A DNA stretch of 64,000 nt, from positions 77,748,001-77,812,000 of the forward strand of contig JBITNC010000001.1 of the NCBI GenBank assembly GCA_050084985.1, written 5' to 3'. Each line of letters begins with the position of its first letter. The stretch's first letter is position 1. Under the pieces are notes generated by a model. The model did no database searches. It saw only the letters and a program-made list of their open reading frames with translations, and had not been told where the DNA came from. A program made the translations under genes and the position numbers. Positions 47,744 through 58,812 of this stretch are shown here, in pieces. Source of the stretch: Nageia nagi (Eukaryota > Pinophyta).

Positions 47744-49010
47744 ATGTGGACAAGATCTAAAACTAGAGCAGCAAAAGAAGAACCGGAATTTGGGAAGTTA
47801 GATACTCCTAGGAGAAAAGACCCTGATCAAGTCCAAGTCTCTGAATAGTGTCGACTCCCTAAAATCCTCTATCAAGCCAGAACCATCCAATCTTCATACT
47901 AGAGATACCTTCCCTAGAATGGCTAATCCAGCTCAGAATATTTATCCGGAATGGGACAATGGAGTTCCTATAGCTCTGGCGGTATTACATGATATCCCAG
48001 CAAATGTTTTTAAAACCCTTCCGGAGTTTGATGCAACTTCAGAAAAAATGGCTTATGAGCACTGTGTGGATGTAGCCGGCCTAGCAAAGATTCACAATAT
48101 TCAGCATGAAGATGTTATGGTGAGATTACTGGCTCAGTCTTTCAAAGGAAAGGTCCTGGATTGGTACAGGGGCCTTTCTAATGGATCCATCAGTACCTGG
48201 GCTCAACTGGCAGAGCCCTTTATCCTGGAGTTTAATGAACTAGGGGATCCCTTTTCTCTGCTCACTCAGTTCACGTCAATCAAAAGGTTTGAACAAGAGA
48301 ACATCCCAGATTTTAACATTAGATTCCAGAAAACATGGACAAGAGTACCCATGCCAGTCAGGCCTCAGCAATTCCAAGCCTTAATGTATTATTTGAGAGC
48401 CTTTCCTCCGGATCTCTCTCTGCAAATCCAAAATTCCGGAGTGAATACTTTCCCGGAGGTCTATAGACAAGCAGTATATGCTGAATCATGCCTTATTGCA
48501 GTTGGGAAATTACCAAGCCGTATGCCAATGCCCTATTTCCCAATAACCACAACACAACAGCAAATTTTGAGACCTCCGGTAATCAGTTCAGTCCCGCCTC
48601 TGGCTAATATGCCTGCCCCTATTCAACCCTGGTCGTCAAATTTGCCAATTCCTAGAGCTCCCTTGGCCTTACCAGCTCCACATCAGCCTAATATGAACCA
48701 AGGAGTAGCATCATCTACAGAAATTCAGGAACTCCGGAATTTGTGTAGAAATATGGCAAACCAGATTACCGTGTTGACCAGACAAAATAATGCCAGAAGA
48801 TATCCCTACCCTGCTGTAGAGAAAGCTCAACATGTGTTGAATGAGGACGTGGACCAAGCTTCCACTTCCGGGGCGGCTAATGGGTTGTGTTTGGCTTGTA
48901 ATGATGCTCATGAACAAACAACCTGCCCTATTTTTCAATACCAAGAGTATCTGTCGAGGAGTGGAGGTATTCCTCCGCCTGGCGTAGCGGATGACAAAGC
49001 CGGAACGTGA
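47744..49010 (+). CDS. gag: Gag of element H (one frameshift near the N-terminus)
   Basis: A likely start at 47744 (MWTRSKTRAAKEE) is in frame 2. The main frame 0 is open from about 47797, and its first ATG is 47919, so one frameshift lies at about 47797-47846. The 363-aa main frame has FKTLPEFDATSEKMAYEH, LAQSFKGKVLDWYRGLSNGS (residues 71-90), IPDFNIRFQKTWTRVP and YYLRAFPPDL, the retrotransposon gag capsid fold. It then has a Pro-rich stretch and a CLACNDAHEQTTC knuckle (C-x2-C-x3-H-x4-C, one residue short of the usual spacing). Gag would assemble particles and package RNA. It resembles the gag of element C. Confidence 0.85.
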
Positions 49011-49538
49011 ACTTGATGAATTCCACACCAGCGGACACAGTAATTTTTCTGAAGCCCACCAGCGCGGGAAAGTGACCGTTGGGAAGAAGGAATTTGATTT
49101 GTATACATATTGTAAATAGTGTGATGTTGCATTTATTTCGAGCGGTTGTTGTCAGTAATTTACTACTAGCGTAACGTAAATAGTAGTGGAACCTTTTTGC
49201 GCCGGCAGAATTAAAAGTTTCCAAGAGGGTACATGCAATCAAATCCCAAGGTTCCCGAAAAGATCGTAAAACGGCAAATCAGTTATTAATGCGGCTGTCG
49301 TGAGTTGATTTCCCTCGCTTCGAAAGATCGTGCGTTCAAGTGAGCTGTTAAAAGACCCAGAGCACTACTTACCAAGACACCTATATGCTAGTATTCATAG
49401 AAAGTTTTGGCTCACCAATTTGCAAAGTTAGCGCTTACTGAGCATCGCCAGGAACTGTGAAACAGAGCAAGAGAATCCGAGTTTGAGGCATAAGCAGTGG
49501 CCCAAGAAGGGCGATAAGCAAAGCTCAAGCAAACGGCA
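49011..49538 (+). other. Junction where pol is missing in element H
   Basis: Between gag and the accessory frame there is only about 530 bp. No protease, RT, RNase H or integrase motif is visible in any frame. In element C this interval is about 5 kb and holds the whole pol. Confidence 0.7.
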
Positions 49539-50506
49539 ATGAGCTCAGGATCAGCGGCGAAGACCGTAAGGAAGGTATCCGATTCAATGGAGTTGCTGTG
49601 GGATACGGAGATTACAGCCCCAAATAAAAATCCCAAGGGCACCGCAGAAGGTAAGTGCCCGAACTTCAGCTTCAACCATATAGCACACTCACCCATGGGT
49701 TCGGGTCTTATGCATTTTGTCCCGCATAGATGCTTTCCTGCTCCCGAGTTGGTAGAGATTGTAAAAGGGGCATTCGATCCTGCGACTAGGATAGTCAGGG
49801 ATTTGCAGGGGAAGACCATCCTAAATCTGGATTCCGTTGCAATAGCGGAGGCTTTCTGTCCACCCCCTCCTATGACCTCCCTCGTGCAAATCGATTGGTA
49901 TAGCACCCCTAACGCCAACCTGAGGGCAAGCATTACTTCTTGGCTAAATAAAACACAGCTGGGTCCATAAGGTTTAGAGAGTTCCCAAATTCCGAGCTCC
50001 CATTGTCAAATTTTTCCACACATCTGCAATTACTTTTGTCTATGCTAGCCATAGCGGCAGGAGAGGAAACAGATAGATACATCTCACCTTCGAAGTTGAT
50101 GATAGCTTATCAAATTTCTCACCCCATTTCCCCCACAATGTATGACTGGGCCATTGCCCTCTCAGATGGAATAGCCGAACAACTGGGGAAGATCGGGGAG
50201 GGGTTTTATTTCGCCTATACATCATACATTGTATGGATGATGATTCATCAGAATGCAGATGTCTTTAAGGAGTTGACCCTGGTTCGAAATAATGAAGATG
50301 GGTCACACAAACCAGTGGACAAATGGACTGAGGAAGTGAGGTCCTCGGCGAACTACTACTCCTTTGTGGAGAACTTTCTGATTCCGGCAATGGGCCTATT
50401 AGCCCCTACAGTCCCGAGGTTGTCAACAGCCTCCAAGCTATACCTCCGCTTGCCCCATGGAGAGGTCGGGGACTGGTTTTTTTGCAGAGAATGGAACCTT
50501 CATTAG
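49539..50506 (+). CDS. Accessory protein of element H, N-terminal domain (two frames)
   Basis: Frame 49539-49970 (143 aa, ATG start) and the frame open from 49952 to 50506 are two pieces of one domain, with a frameshift at about 49952-49968. Motifs are GLMHFVPHRCF near residue 55, AIAEAFCPPPPMT near 102, SITSWLNK near 131, then SMLAIAAGEE and YDWAIALSDGIAEQLGKIGE in the second piece. The same motif series, decayed, is in element C at 17.6-17.1 kb. I do not recognise the family. The helix-rich character is loosely like plant transposon-associated domains, but this is not evidence of function. Confidence 0.7.
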
Positions 50507-53021
50507 GTTGTATGGATTTTCTGGGGCCCCATTTTTGCTGCCAATTCATGTGACGGATTGGATTTTCAGCATAGAATGTGCCAGACAGATGGACTACATT
50601 GACTCGAAATACGGAGCTGCCGCAAAAAAGAGAGGAGTCTATGCTCTCCCCCACAGGGTGCATGACCTGGTGCTCCAGAGCAGGGGAGCAAGTGACCATT
50701 TAAGGGCAAAACTCCTGAAGCTGAAATTAAAAGAATTGAGTCAATATTGTTCGTATGACCCGGATGACAATTTTGGCAAGAAGCTGAGAAGCCAGCCCAA
50801 TCCTCCGGCCTTCAGAGCTGAAAATAGGCCAGAGCTGCTTAAATGGCGAAATCCAGAGCAGGAGGATAAGGTGATGCCCACCACCGCAACCACTCAGGAC
50901 TTCTTACCGCCATGGCTGAGTTTCTACAACAAGAAGGCAAATTTTAACTCGAGAACTGACTCTATCTCGAAAAAGGCCTTGAAGACACTAAGGGATGAAA
51001 GATGGAGCGAAGAGAAGATAGCTGCCTTCACCCAGTACAGGATTGAGTCTGGGAATAGGAACACTCCTCTAGAATCTGATCTAGACGACAAATTTGAGGA
51101 GATGTGGGGATTGGAACATCCCACAGAAGTTCCTACGGGTGAAGATTCTGATGACAGTGAAGAGCAGGGGCATGCTATGTCTCAAGCACCAGCCCGGGAA
51201 AAGCAACATGAGGAGGAAATCAGGGAGATTTCCACGGAGACGGTGACTAAGAGGCCAGAAAGAGTCTACATGGCCAAAAGGAAAACACAGATGGAGAAGG
51301 CAGCATTACCGCCACCACCTAAAAGGAGAAGGAGGAGCCCGACGCCCTCAGGTACGCTTCCTACTCCTTCTTCCCCTCTTTCTCTTTCTTCTGCTCTGCC
51401 GGCTCATACTGTTCCCAGTTCTGTTTCCATCACCCTTCCCCCAATTCCAGCAGCTATTCCAGCTGCACACATACCATCTCTCATTTCACCACCGTCCACC
51501 CAACGGCAGAGCCCCCTTCTTCCTACACCCATTCTACAAATTCCTCCCCTCACAAGCATCATTACAATACCTTCATCACCCCTACCCTCTCCACCTCCAT
51601 CGTCCGCTCCTCTCTCTATCTCAACACTTCCTGCAGCGGATCCTTCCGGAAGCAGTACTCCCGGGGCCAGCCAAGCTAGCCCCTTCACACCGGCTCAACA
51701 GATTTTTGCTGCTGCATCTCAGGAGTTGAGCTCAAAATCTCCCTTTATCATGGTCTCTGGGCAACAGGTATCCGTGGAGGGCATCATGCAACAATATCAG
51801 CAAATTAAGCAAGGGCAAGAGGCATGGATGCAGAGGCAAATGGAAAAACTCCCACCACTGGAAAATCCGGTGAGGTTCCGGACCTCCATGGATCCAAAGA
51901 ATAAGGTGCTTGAAATGGCCATTGCCCAAGACCCACAAGAGGGGCAGGGCGAGCTGTCATCAATGAATACACGGGTCAAAATAGATACCCGCAGCATCCC
52001 ACGGAGCGATAAAAATGAGCTCCTGCAAACAGCTGTGGACCTCAATATAACCGAACTCACCAAATTGGAGGTCAGGTACCACAAGCTACAGAAGGCCCAT
52101 GAGGCCATGAAGCTGCAATTAGATAACAATAAAATAAAGCTGAAAGCGTCGGAGAATAACATAACAGTTTTGCAGACTAGTTTAGCGGCTGCCCCTACAG
52201 CGGATATGCTCGTCCAAAAGGAGGCTATCATCGCCCAAAAGGAGGCGGAAATAAATGCCAAGGCAGCAGAAATCAGCAACCTGAACGCTAACCTGGCGGA
52301 GCTCCAAGCGAGGCTGGATGCTAAGAAGGTCGACAGATCTTTTCTGTTGAATACCAAAGAAAAACTTTGGGAATTGAAGATGCAAGAAATAAAAGACTTG
52401 ATCCGTTTGAGGGATCACGCGGAGTTGTGCTTATCAGAGCTCAAAAGGCTCGAAGCCGAGGTAACGAGATGTGAGAGTATTCTGAACCCCATTTCAGAAC
52501 AGGCTAAGCAAGCAAATAAAAGACTAAACAGCCTCTCGAATGAGAAATTGCGGTCGTATAACATTGGTGACCGAGTGGAGCTCATGTCGGCGATTGATTA
52601 CCCAGGGAGGGGTAAATGGGTTTGTCAGGAGATTCGTAATAATGTCCTGCGCCGGACGCAAGAAATGGAGACCCTAAAATCAGAAATTCAAGGGTTGAAT
52701 GCGTCCGGAATCCCAGATTTATGGAGAAGCGACGGCTCACTCGTCACAGAGGCTAATTTTTTGGGTAGTCTGCGGAATAGGATTCAGAATACGGATGATG
52801 TTGACACACTCCTGGTGTCCTTCGATGAGACAAATTTTGTAAAATTCTTCGATTCTCTGGCCGACGGCAGCTTTAGGATACAGCAGTTGCTGAGGAGACA
52901 TGCAAATGTATCATATGAAGTGCTCAACCACACAGCCTTAGCGCAAGCAAGGCTGAAAGATTTTTGCGGGATCCCGGCGGATTGGAATAAAGTCCAGCAG
53001 ATCCTGAGTCTGCAGAACTAA
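50457..53021 (+). CDS. Accessory protein of element H, C-terminal 854 codons with NLS and coiled coil
   Basis: The frame overlaps the previous one by 50 bases and is entered through a run of seven T at 50477-50483, where one T too many breaks the frame. Residues 1-110 complete the globular domain (GTFIRLYGFSGAPFLLPIHV). An acidic stretch (EDSDDSEEQ, about 230) is followed by a bipartite basic signal, KRK at about 273 and KRRRRSP at about 290, suggesting nuclear targeting. Then come a Pro/Ser-rich region (about 300-415), a long coiled coil (about 525-715, e.g. KEAEINAKAAEISNLNANLA) and a C-terminal tail ending at 53021. No catalytic motif or membrane segment is visible. It sits where env-like or extra frames occur in plant gypsy elements. 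Confidence 0.8.
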   Translation: MERSGTGFFAENGTFIRLYGFSGAPFLLPIHVTDWIFSIECARQMDYIDSKYGAAAKKRGVYALPHRVHDLVLQSRGASDHLRAKLLKLKLKELSQYCSYDPDDNFGKKLRSQPNPPAFRAENRPELLKWRNPEQEDKVMPTTATTQDFLPPWLSFYNKKANFNSRTDSISKKALKTLRDERWSEEKIAAFTQYRIESGNRNTPLESDLDDKFEEMWGLEHPTEVPTGEDSDDSEEQGHAMSQAPAREKQHEEEIREISTETVTKRPERVYMAKRKTQMEKAALPPPPKRRRRSPTPSGTLPTPSSPLSLSSALPAHTVPSSVSITLPPIPAAIPAAHIPSLISPPSTQRQSPLLPTPILQIPPLTSIITIPSSPLPSPPPSSAPLSISTLPAADPSGSSTPGASQASPFTPAQQIFAAASQELSSKSPFIMVSGQQVSVEGIMQQYQQIKQGQEAWMQRQMEKLPPLENPVRFRTSMDPKNKVLEMAIAQDPQEGQGELSSMNTRVKIDTRSIPRSDKNELLQTAVDLNITELTKLEVRYHKLQKAHEAMKLQLDNNKIKLKASENNITVLQTSLAAAPTADMLVQKEAIIAQKEAEINAKAAEISNLNANLAELQARLDAKKVDRSFLLNTKEKLWELKMQEIKDLIRLRDHAELCLSELKRLEAEVTRCESILNPISEQAKQANKRLNSLSNEKLRSYNIGDRVELMSAIDYPGRGKWVCQEIRNNVLRRTQEMETLKSEIQGLNASGIPDLWRSDGSLVTEANFLGSLRNRIQNTDDVDTLLVSFDETNFVKFFDSLADGSFRIQQLLRRHANVSYEVLNHTALAQARLKDFCGIPADWNKVQQILSLQN

Positions 53022-53115
53022 AATAAGGTACAATTCTTTGATTCATGTAACTAACAGACTGGGTTCTAAATTCCTCTTCCATAAAAGCGAAATTTTCCCT
53101 CAGAAGTCGCCATAA
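53022..53115 (+). other. 3' untranslated region of element H without a clear polypurine tract
   Basis: The bases directly before the LTR (ctcagaagtcgccataa) are not purine-rich, although the LTR boundary is secure from the target duplications. Confidence 0.6.
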
Positions 53116-54662
53116 TGTAGATCCCTACATTAAAATTCTTGAAGAAGGGCCCGGGGTATTCTAATTATTATCATGAGTCCGCCTTAATCCTCCCGGGAGC
53201 CATTCCGGAATAAATAAAAGGCCGGAGTCCGTGAGTAAACCTTTCCGGAATGGAAAGGAGAGGTCGCGGAGAATAAGTTAGACATATTTTGGCGAAGAAC
53301 GAATTCTGGAACAAAATGATGTCAGCAAGGCGGTCAGGTTTCGGCAAGGACCAAGTTCCGGAAAAAATGAAGCAAGCACAAGTGCCTCCGGGAAACAAAG
53401 CATTCCGGATATATGGAGATGACATCACGGAAAAGAAGAAGTTCATAATTGCAAAGGAAACCGGAGTCCGGAGGGAATGACGTCTGCAAGGAATAACTTC
53501 GTATCCGGAGCCTTTGAGTAAAGCATTCCGGAGAAATAAGCAGGTGACGTCAGCAAGAAGGGACGAGGTTCATAATTGCAAAGGAAACCGGAGCCCGGAA
53601 CAGATGACGTCAGCAAAGAGAAATTTAGTATCCGGAACCAGCGAGCGGGAAATTCCGGGGATTCAAAGGTGACGTCACAAGGAGATATAAAGTTTACATT
53701 CGTAAAGCAAACCGGAGCCCGGAATGGATGACATCATCAAGGAGCAATTTAGTGTCCGGAGCCAGTGAATAAAGAAGTCCGGAGATTCAAGGCTGACGTC
53801 AGGCGAAAGGGGAAGATTAACATTTGGGATTAAGACCGCGTCCAGAGGAAAATAGGCCGCAATGGAAGATCGAAGAGTCCGAGTTGGAGAATTGAACATT
53901 CCCGAAGAGAAGGAAGTCTGCAAAATACCTGAACACCACCATCAGGGAACAGAATCGTCAGTAATCTACTCAATTTTGTAACAGTCGGCCAAGTGTCATA
54001 TGTAGGTGATATCAGTTCAAGAAGGCCAGAATCTTGCGGCCGTTTTGTAAACGTTTCTATTCTGTAATCTTGTAACTGTTATCAATACAGTATAAATATA
54101 TGAAAATAAAGAGAAACTAGGGTCGGAAGCCTAGTATTGCCCTTTTCATTTGTTCTCGAAGACCTGTAGCTTCAGTCCGGTACTATGAAACCATCTTGAC
54201 CTTTCTTGTCTAGCACTCGTAATTGTTATTCTTAATTTGGTTACATTGTGGCAGCTTAGCTTGTTTCCTGAGTAATAGTTGCGGGTTGCTAGTATAACTG
54301 TGTCTGCTACATGGTAGAGTAGAAGCTGGGGAGCTATTCAGAGAGTGAGGACTTGTTCTGTGGCTGCGACACTAGATTCAGGCCAAGGTTTCGCACACTG
54401 CGAAAGCCCGCGCTGAACTAGTGATCTACCCCTTTGCTTTCTCTCTCGTTACCCTATCCTTTTATTTCCTTTCTTGTTACCCTATCCTTTTGCTTAAATC
54501 TCTCGCTCCCTACTCTTTTTATCTCTTTCCTGTTACTTTTTCTCTGCCCAATGGATAAGGAACCGGCCTTCTCCGGAGATCAGGCTGCATCCTACAGTCT
54601 GTTCGTGAACTACTTTGGTTAAGATTGTTCCAGGCGCACATATTACACAATCTCAATCAACA
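53116..54662 (+). repeat. 3' LTR of element H
   Basis: It is equal in length to 46050-47596, with about six single-base differences and no indels. It ends AATCAACA and is followed by GTGCC at 54663-54667. Confidence 0.95.
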
Positions 54663-54667
54663 GTGCC
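54663..54667. other. Target-site duplication of element H, right
   Basis: GTGCC, identical to 46045-46049. Confidence 0.9.
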
Positions 54668-55020
54668 AAAGGTTGCTTCTAGAACACATATTTGTAGCAA
54701 GACACATCTTTATTAGAACTTGATCCACAATGTAGAGATTATCTTTTATTGACAATTTAACTAATGTGACAATTCCTTTCTTCATGCACCAGAATTGAGA
54801 GTCAAACTCAAAAAAATACCCTTTTCTAGCAACTTGGATCACAAAGAGAAGGTTCATCCTAAGCTTAAAAACATAAAGCACATTATCAAAAATCTTCCTA
54901 TGAATCAACACACTTCCAATTCTTTGGACTTCAAGGGTAGAGTTATCACCTGTCACAACTGTATCTTTTATATACTTATGAAAGTTCTCAAACTTTCTCT
55001 TTGAAAACATAGGTGATTAG
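54668..55020 (-). pseudogene. pol: Protease region of copia G
   Basis: Minus-strand 55010-54657 continues the copia polyprotein after gag, with FDNVLYVFKLRMNLLFVIQV and, at its end, CSRSNLWH. The latter is the start of the GAG-pre-integrase domain cut by element H. Just upstream, IIDSSCTNHLC has Ser where the active-site Gly of D-S-G should be. This protease would be inactive. Confidence 0.7.
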
Positions 55021-55039
55021 TGCAACTAGAATCAATAAT

Positions 55040-56011
55040 TCAATCAAACAAAAAAGAGCAAGACATGGAATAGAGTGTTGCAACAAAACCAACTTGAATA
55101 TTCTTATTTATTTGGAAGTTCTTTACATTTTCAGTGCCTTTGTTCTTTTCCTCTCTTTTCTTTTTATAGTAATCAACTTCTTTGTGACCTTGGATGCCAT
55201 AATAGTTACAATTACCATCAAATTGTTTTTTAGGATATGAATTGTTTGTTTTACATTTTTCATCTATTTGTTTGAAATGGTTGTTGTTGCCATTGTTATT
55301 ACCTCTTTTCTCAAACTTTTTGGAGGAAGAAGGATACGATTTTTTTAGATAGTTGAATTTTTTCTTGAAAGGAGTTTTGGTTGCTCCAAGAGCAACATTA
55401 TTATCCTTATAAGAAGAAATAAACATCTTTTTGTTAAGGATTTTCTTATGCTTCAAAAGGAGCTTAGAAAGGTTCTTAAGGGAGAAGACTTCTTCTTCTT
55501 CATCAAGCCTTATATCTATAACAATTATAAAGTTTTCAAACTTTGAAGAAAGGCTTTGAAAAATGATGAAGACCATGAACTCATCATTGATCCAATTGCA
55601 CCCACAAGTAACAAGTTGGGTCCTTAAGTTAATAATTTTATTCAAGTAGATAGTCATATTTTCATCTTCCTTTTGATGATATTGAAGTAATTTTTAGAGA
55701 ATGGTAAACCTTCTTAAAAATTTTGATCCAATGTAGATTTATTTAAGCTTATCCTAAGCTTTCTTTATCGAGTTTGAAGAGAAAATCATCAAAAAAACAT
55801 CATCTAAAACTATACAAAAGATCATAGAGGTTGCCAACTCATTGTTTGTGTTGTAGGCCTCAAGTGCCTTCTCATATATAGAAGCAACAAGGTTCTCATT
55901 CACTATTTTCCAAAGCTTCCTTGCTTGCAACTTAGCTTTCATTTGAGATTCTCAAATTCTAAAGTTGAAAGCATCAACAATGTGTTTGGGTAAAAAGGAT
56001 TTATCTCTCAT
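55040..56011 (-). pseudogene. gag: Gag of copia G
   Basis: A start at 56011 reads MRDKSFLPKHIVDAFNF, then after a stop AKLQARKLWKIVNENLVASI and further LNKIINLRTQLVTCGCNWI (55650-55590), the UBN2-type copia gag core. A Lys-rich linker follows. At about 55220-55160 CNYYGIQGHKEVDYYKKKR is a zinc knuckle whose second and last Cys have become Tyr. Fits a copia gag that formed the particle. Stops near 55950 and 55740 inactivate it. Confidence 0.75.
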
Positions 56012-58812
56012 TTGCTACATAAGGATGTAAAAAAAATAATAAGCATGTAGTTCAACAATATTAGATGTTAAGTTTTAAGCAAGTAAATAATACATGTTAA
56101 ATTTAACACTAGAGACATGCTTGATTTGATTCACAAGTGCAAATGTTTTACAACTCAAATAATAACCCATATACCCAAATACATTTCTCATCTCAAGAAC
56201 CATAGATGTAGAGTGACATTGTAGAGGCTTATTTTCTTATCTAAAATTAAGCCTTCACTTAGATGCCCACATAAGAGGACCCCAAGTACTACCAATCCCC
56301 AACCAATTCACCTTGGTCAATATTATACTTTCTCATAAGGAGTACTTACTATTTTTCAAGGTTATAATATTTATTAGATCAGCCAAATTATTAATCTTGA
56401 TTAGGTTTCACATTGTCCTCCTAGGTTATCAAGATAATTCTTGAATGGATGTGCAAACATGTGGTATCACTACACACATGCCTATCCACCTATTGGAGTT
56501 ATGTCCAAATCAATAAAGGACCTAGAGGAAATTGAGAAGTATGGGCTTTTTACCATTTGGATTGTCCAACTTAAAGGCTCTATTCCTCCTTTTATCACCT
56601 CATGGCTCCCTAAATAATTCATGTTGTAGAATGTACATGCGAATGTGTTCATTTTAGGGGGTTGCTTATTTCAATGTTTGTATTTTTGTTTGCATAAACA
56701 AATAAATCAAAAAGATGAAAAATGAAGTAAAAGAGCATAAAAAATCATCCATTCAAGATTTGAAACCTAAATGTTCAATGGGTTTTGTTTACCAACCCCT
56801 AAAGGACATCTTTACATCATTCTTTATTTGCATAAGTCCATTCCATTCTTGCATAAAGAAGTAACATGCATTATAACTTAACAATTTTAGTAATAAACAT
56901 GCATAATTCAATAGCTTAAAAAATAAGTAGGAAGCATGTATCATTTATATTAAAAAATTGAAGCCCTAAGCATGCATAATTAACTTCAAAAATACATAGG
57001 AAGCATGCATCATTTAACTTAGAAATTTAAAACCTAAGCATGCATCATTCCTACACAAGATTAAGAGGCATACATTATCTAGATAAAATTTAAGTACAAA
57101 GCATACATATTTAAGTATTATGCAATATTTCAACACAATATAAAAAGGTATTAGTAAAAGGATAAAATTTAAGTAATAATTTATACAAATTCCCCTTTCA
57201 CTTAAAGTTTTATTCTTAAAGATAGCATACTAGTTTACGAAAAAATATCTTCTGCGTATGTTCATTCCATAACATTGCTCTAAAGATCTAAAAAATTAAG
57301 TTAAAAAAATTCCCCCTTGTTACTTAATAAATATCCTAAGTAATATTACTTTTAGCTAAGTAATATTTACCGATGTAAAGTGCAATGTAATTAAGGTAAA
57401 ATAAAACTTGTAAAGATATTCCTCTAGAGTAGCTACCTAGTTGAAAAACTATCTTGAAAAATGTTGCTCCAAGTAGAAGAAACAAAATCATCATTACTTT
57501 ACCATAAATAAATGAGACATCTCCACTCCAATTTAATGTGACATACTAAGTCTACACTCTATCCAAATGCATTAAATTCAACAACCCAATTTAATGATTT
57601 TCTTTCATTTTTACTCCATGCATAGCAAGTCATAATGAGAAGAAAGAACTTGCTTTTAAAAAAGGCAAAAAAAAAATTAATGCCTAAAAAAAAGTCATCT
57701 ACCAAATTAATGAAAAGGTAGGTGAGGATTAAAAAGACATAGAAATACAAGGAAGAGAGAAGAGCAAGGGGCTAAGCAAAGGTTGATTAGGCTAGGGAAA
57801 GAGGCTGCTTGAGGAAAAGGAGTCACTCATGATACTATGGTAGAGAGGGGTCATGCAATAGAGAGAGGTGGCAGTTGGAATCCTATCATCTATGCATGAG
57901 GTCATGGTAGAGTGGAGTGATAGGCCCTAGGAAAGGGACACAATGGTAGGTGAAATAGGGCATGCCATAGGTGGAGGATTGGTAGGCCACAAGCAAGGGA
58001 GTTGTAGGCCGCAGGTGGATGAGCAACAAGCTATGAGTGAAGGAGTGATAGGTCACAAGAAAGGGAGCGATAGGTCATAGTTGGATGCATTGTAGGCCAT
58101 GGGTAGATGAGTGATAGGCCATAAGCAGAGGAGAAATAGGTCATAGATAGAGGAGCCATAGGTCTGAGGTTTAAGGAGGCACCAACAGCATGGCACAATG
58201 GTATAAGGTTGGTTGTCACCTAGTGGTATTCAACCTCAATAGTTGAAAAAAAAAATTATTTTATTTTAAAATAAGGTTCCCCTTCTTATCTATATTTTAT
58301 TATGCCCCCTTTTGTAATAGAACATTAGAAAATTATAAAAGAAATACACCCCCCCTTTTTTTTAAATTGATGTCTCCATTTTGTAGTAATATATTAAGCA
58401 AAAAATACAACTAAACATAAAAAGTTAGTATAAATTGCAAATTACATCATATATTGCTATTAAGTAAATGTTGTGATAAATTGAACTAACACATAAATTT
58501 ACTTCCAATATATAATCAAAATACAATTTTGTATACTAAACCCTTTATTTTAAAAAAAAATGTAGCAATTAAAAAAAATTGCAAGTAACATAGAGGGTTA
58601 TTAATCAAAAAAAAATTGTTAGTCATACTTTCTTCTCCTCAATAAGTAATATGTTAGTAACATAATACAATAACCCATAAAATAACTAAGGAAGAGGAAA
58701 TTTATACATTCTTTTAGTTTTACCTCAACAAGAGTGAAAGATGAAGAAAGAAGGATCACCAAGATGTTGAAAAAGAGCTTCCACACTAAGGATGTGAAGA
58801 GGAGCTTCTAAG
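56012..58812 (-). other. Unusually long leader of copia G
   Basis: About 2.8 kb separates the primer site from gag, with no recognisable coding similarity. It is AT-rich with A-runs and contains the 22-bp minisatellite at 57981-58178. An undetected nested fragment is possible. Confidence 0.45.
57959..58178. repeat. 22-bp minisatellite in the copia G leader
   Basis: Nine contiguous 22-bp units (57981-58178), each like gataggtcataagcagagga plus gt, with a tenth degenerate unit before them. It is G-rich on this strand, unlike its surroundings. Confidence 0.85.

Larger units (their letters stand above)
46050..54662 (+). mobile_element. Element H: young pol-less gypsy-type LTR element with gag and accessory gene
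   Basis: Two 1547-bp LTRs (46050-47596 and 53116-54662) of equal length differ at about six sites, all transitions. TG...CA ends and GTGCC target duplications mark a recent, clean insertion into copia G. Between them lie a primer-binding site, gag (47744-49010) and a large accessory frame (49539-53021), but no protease, RT, RNase H or integrase. Gag and accessory protein both resemble those of element C. It is visibly richer in G, C and CpG than its surroundings. It must have relied on enzymes from another element. Confidence 0.92.

Noticed and set aside
49300-49350. tRNA-like look of the cgcttcgaaagatcgtgcgttcaagtgag region
   Set aside because: It has a T-arm-like phrase but no acceptor, D or anticodon arms can be paired around it.
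51404-52418. Minus-strand frames opposite the 854-codon frame
   Set aside because: They are shadows of the Pro/Ser-rich and coiled-coil coding sequence on the plus strand.
58031-58219. Minus-strand frame across the 22-bp repeats
   Set aside because: It is repeat-derived, and no start context or similarity is visible.
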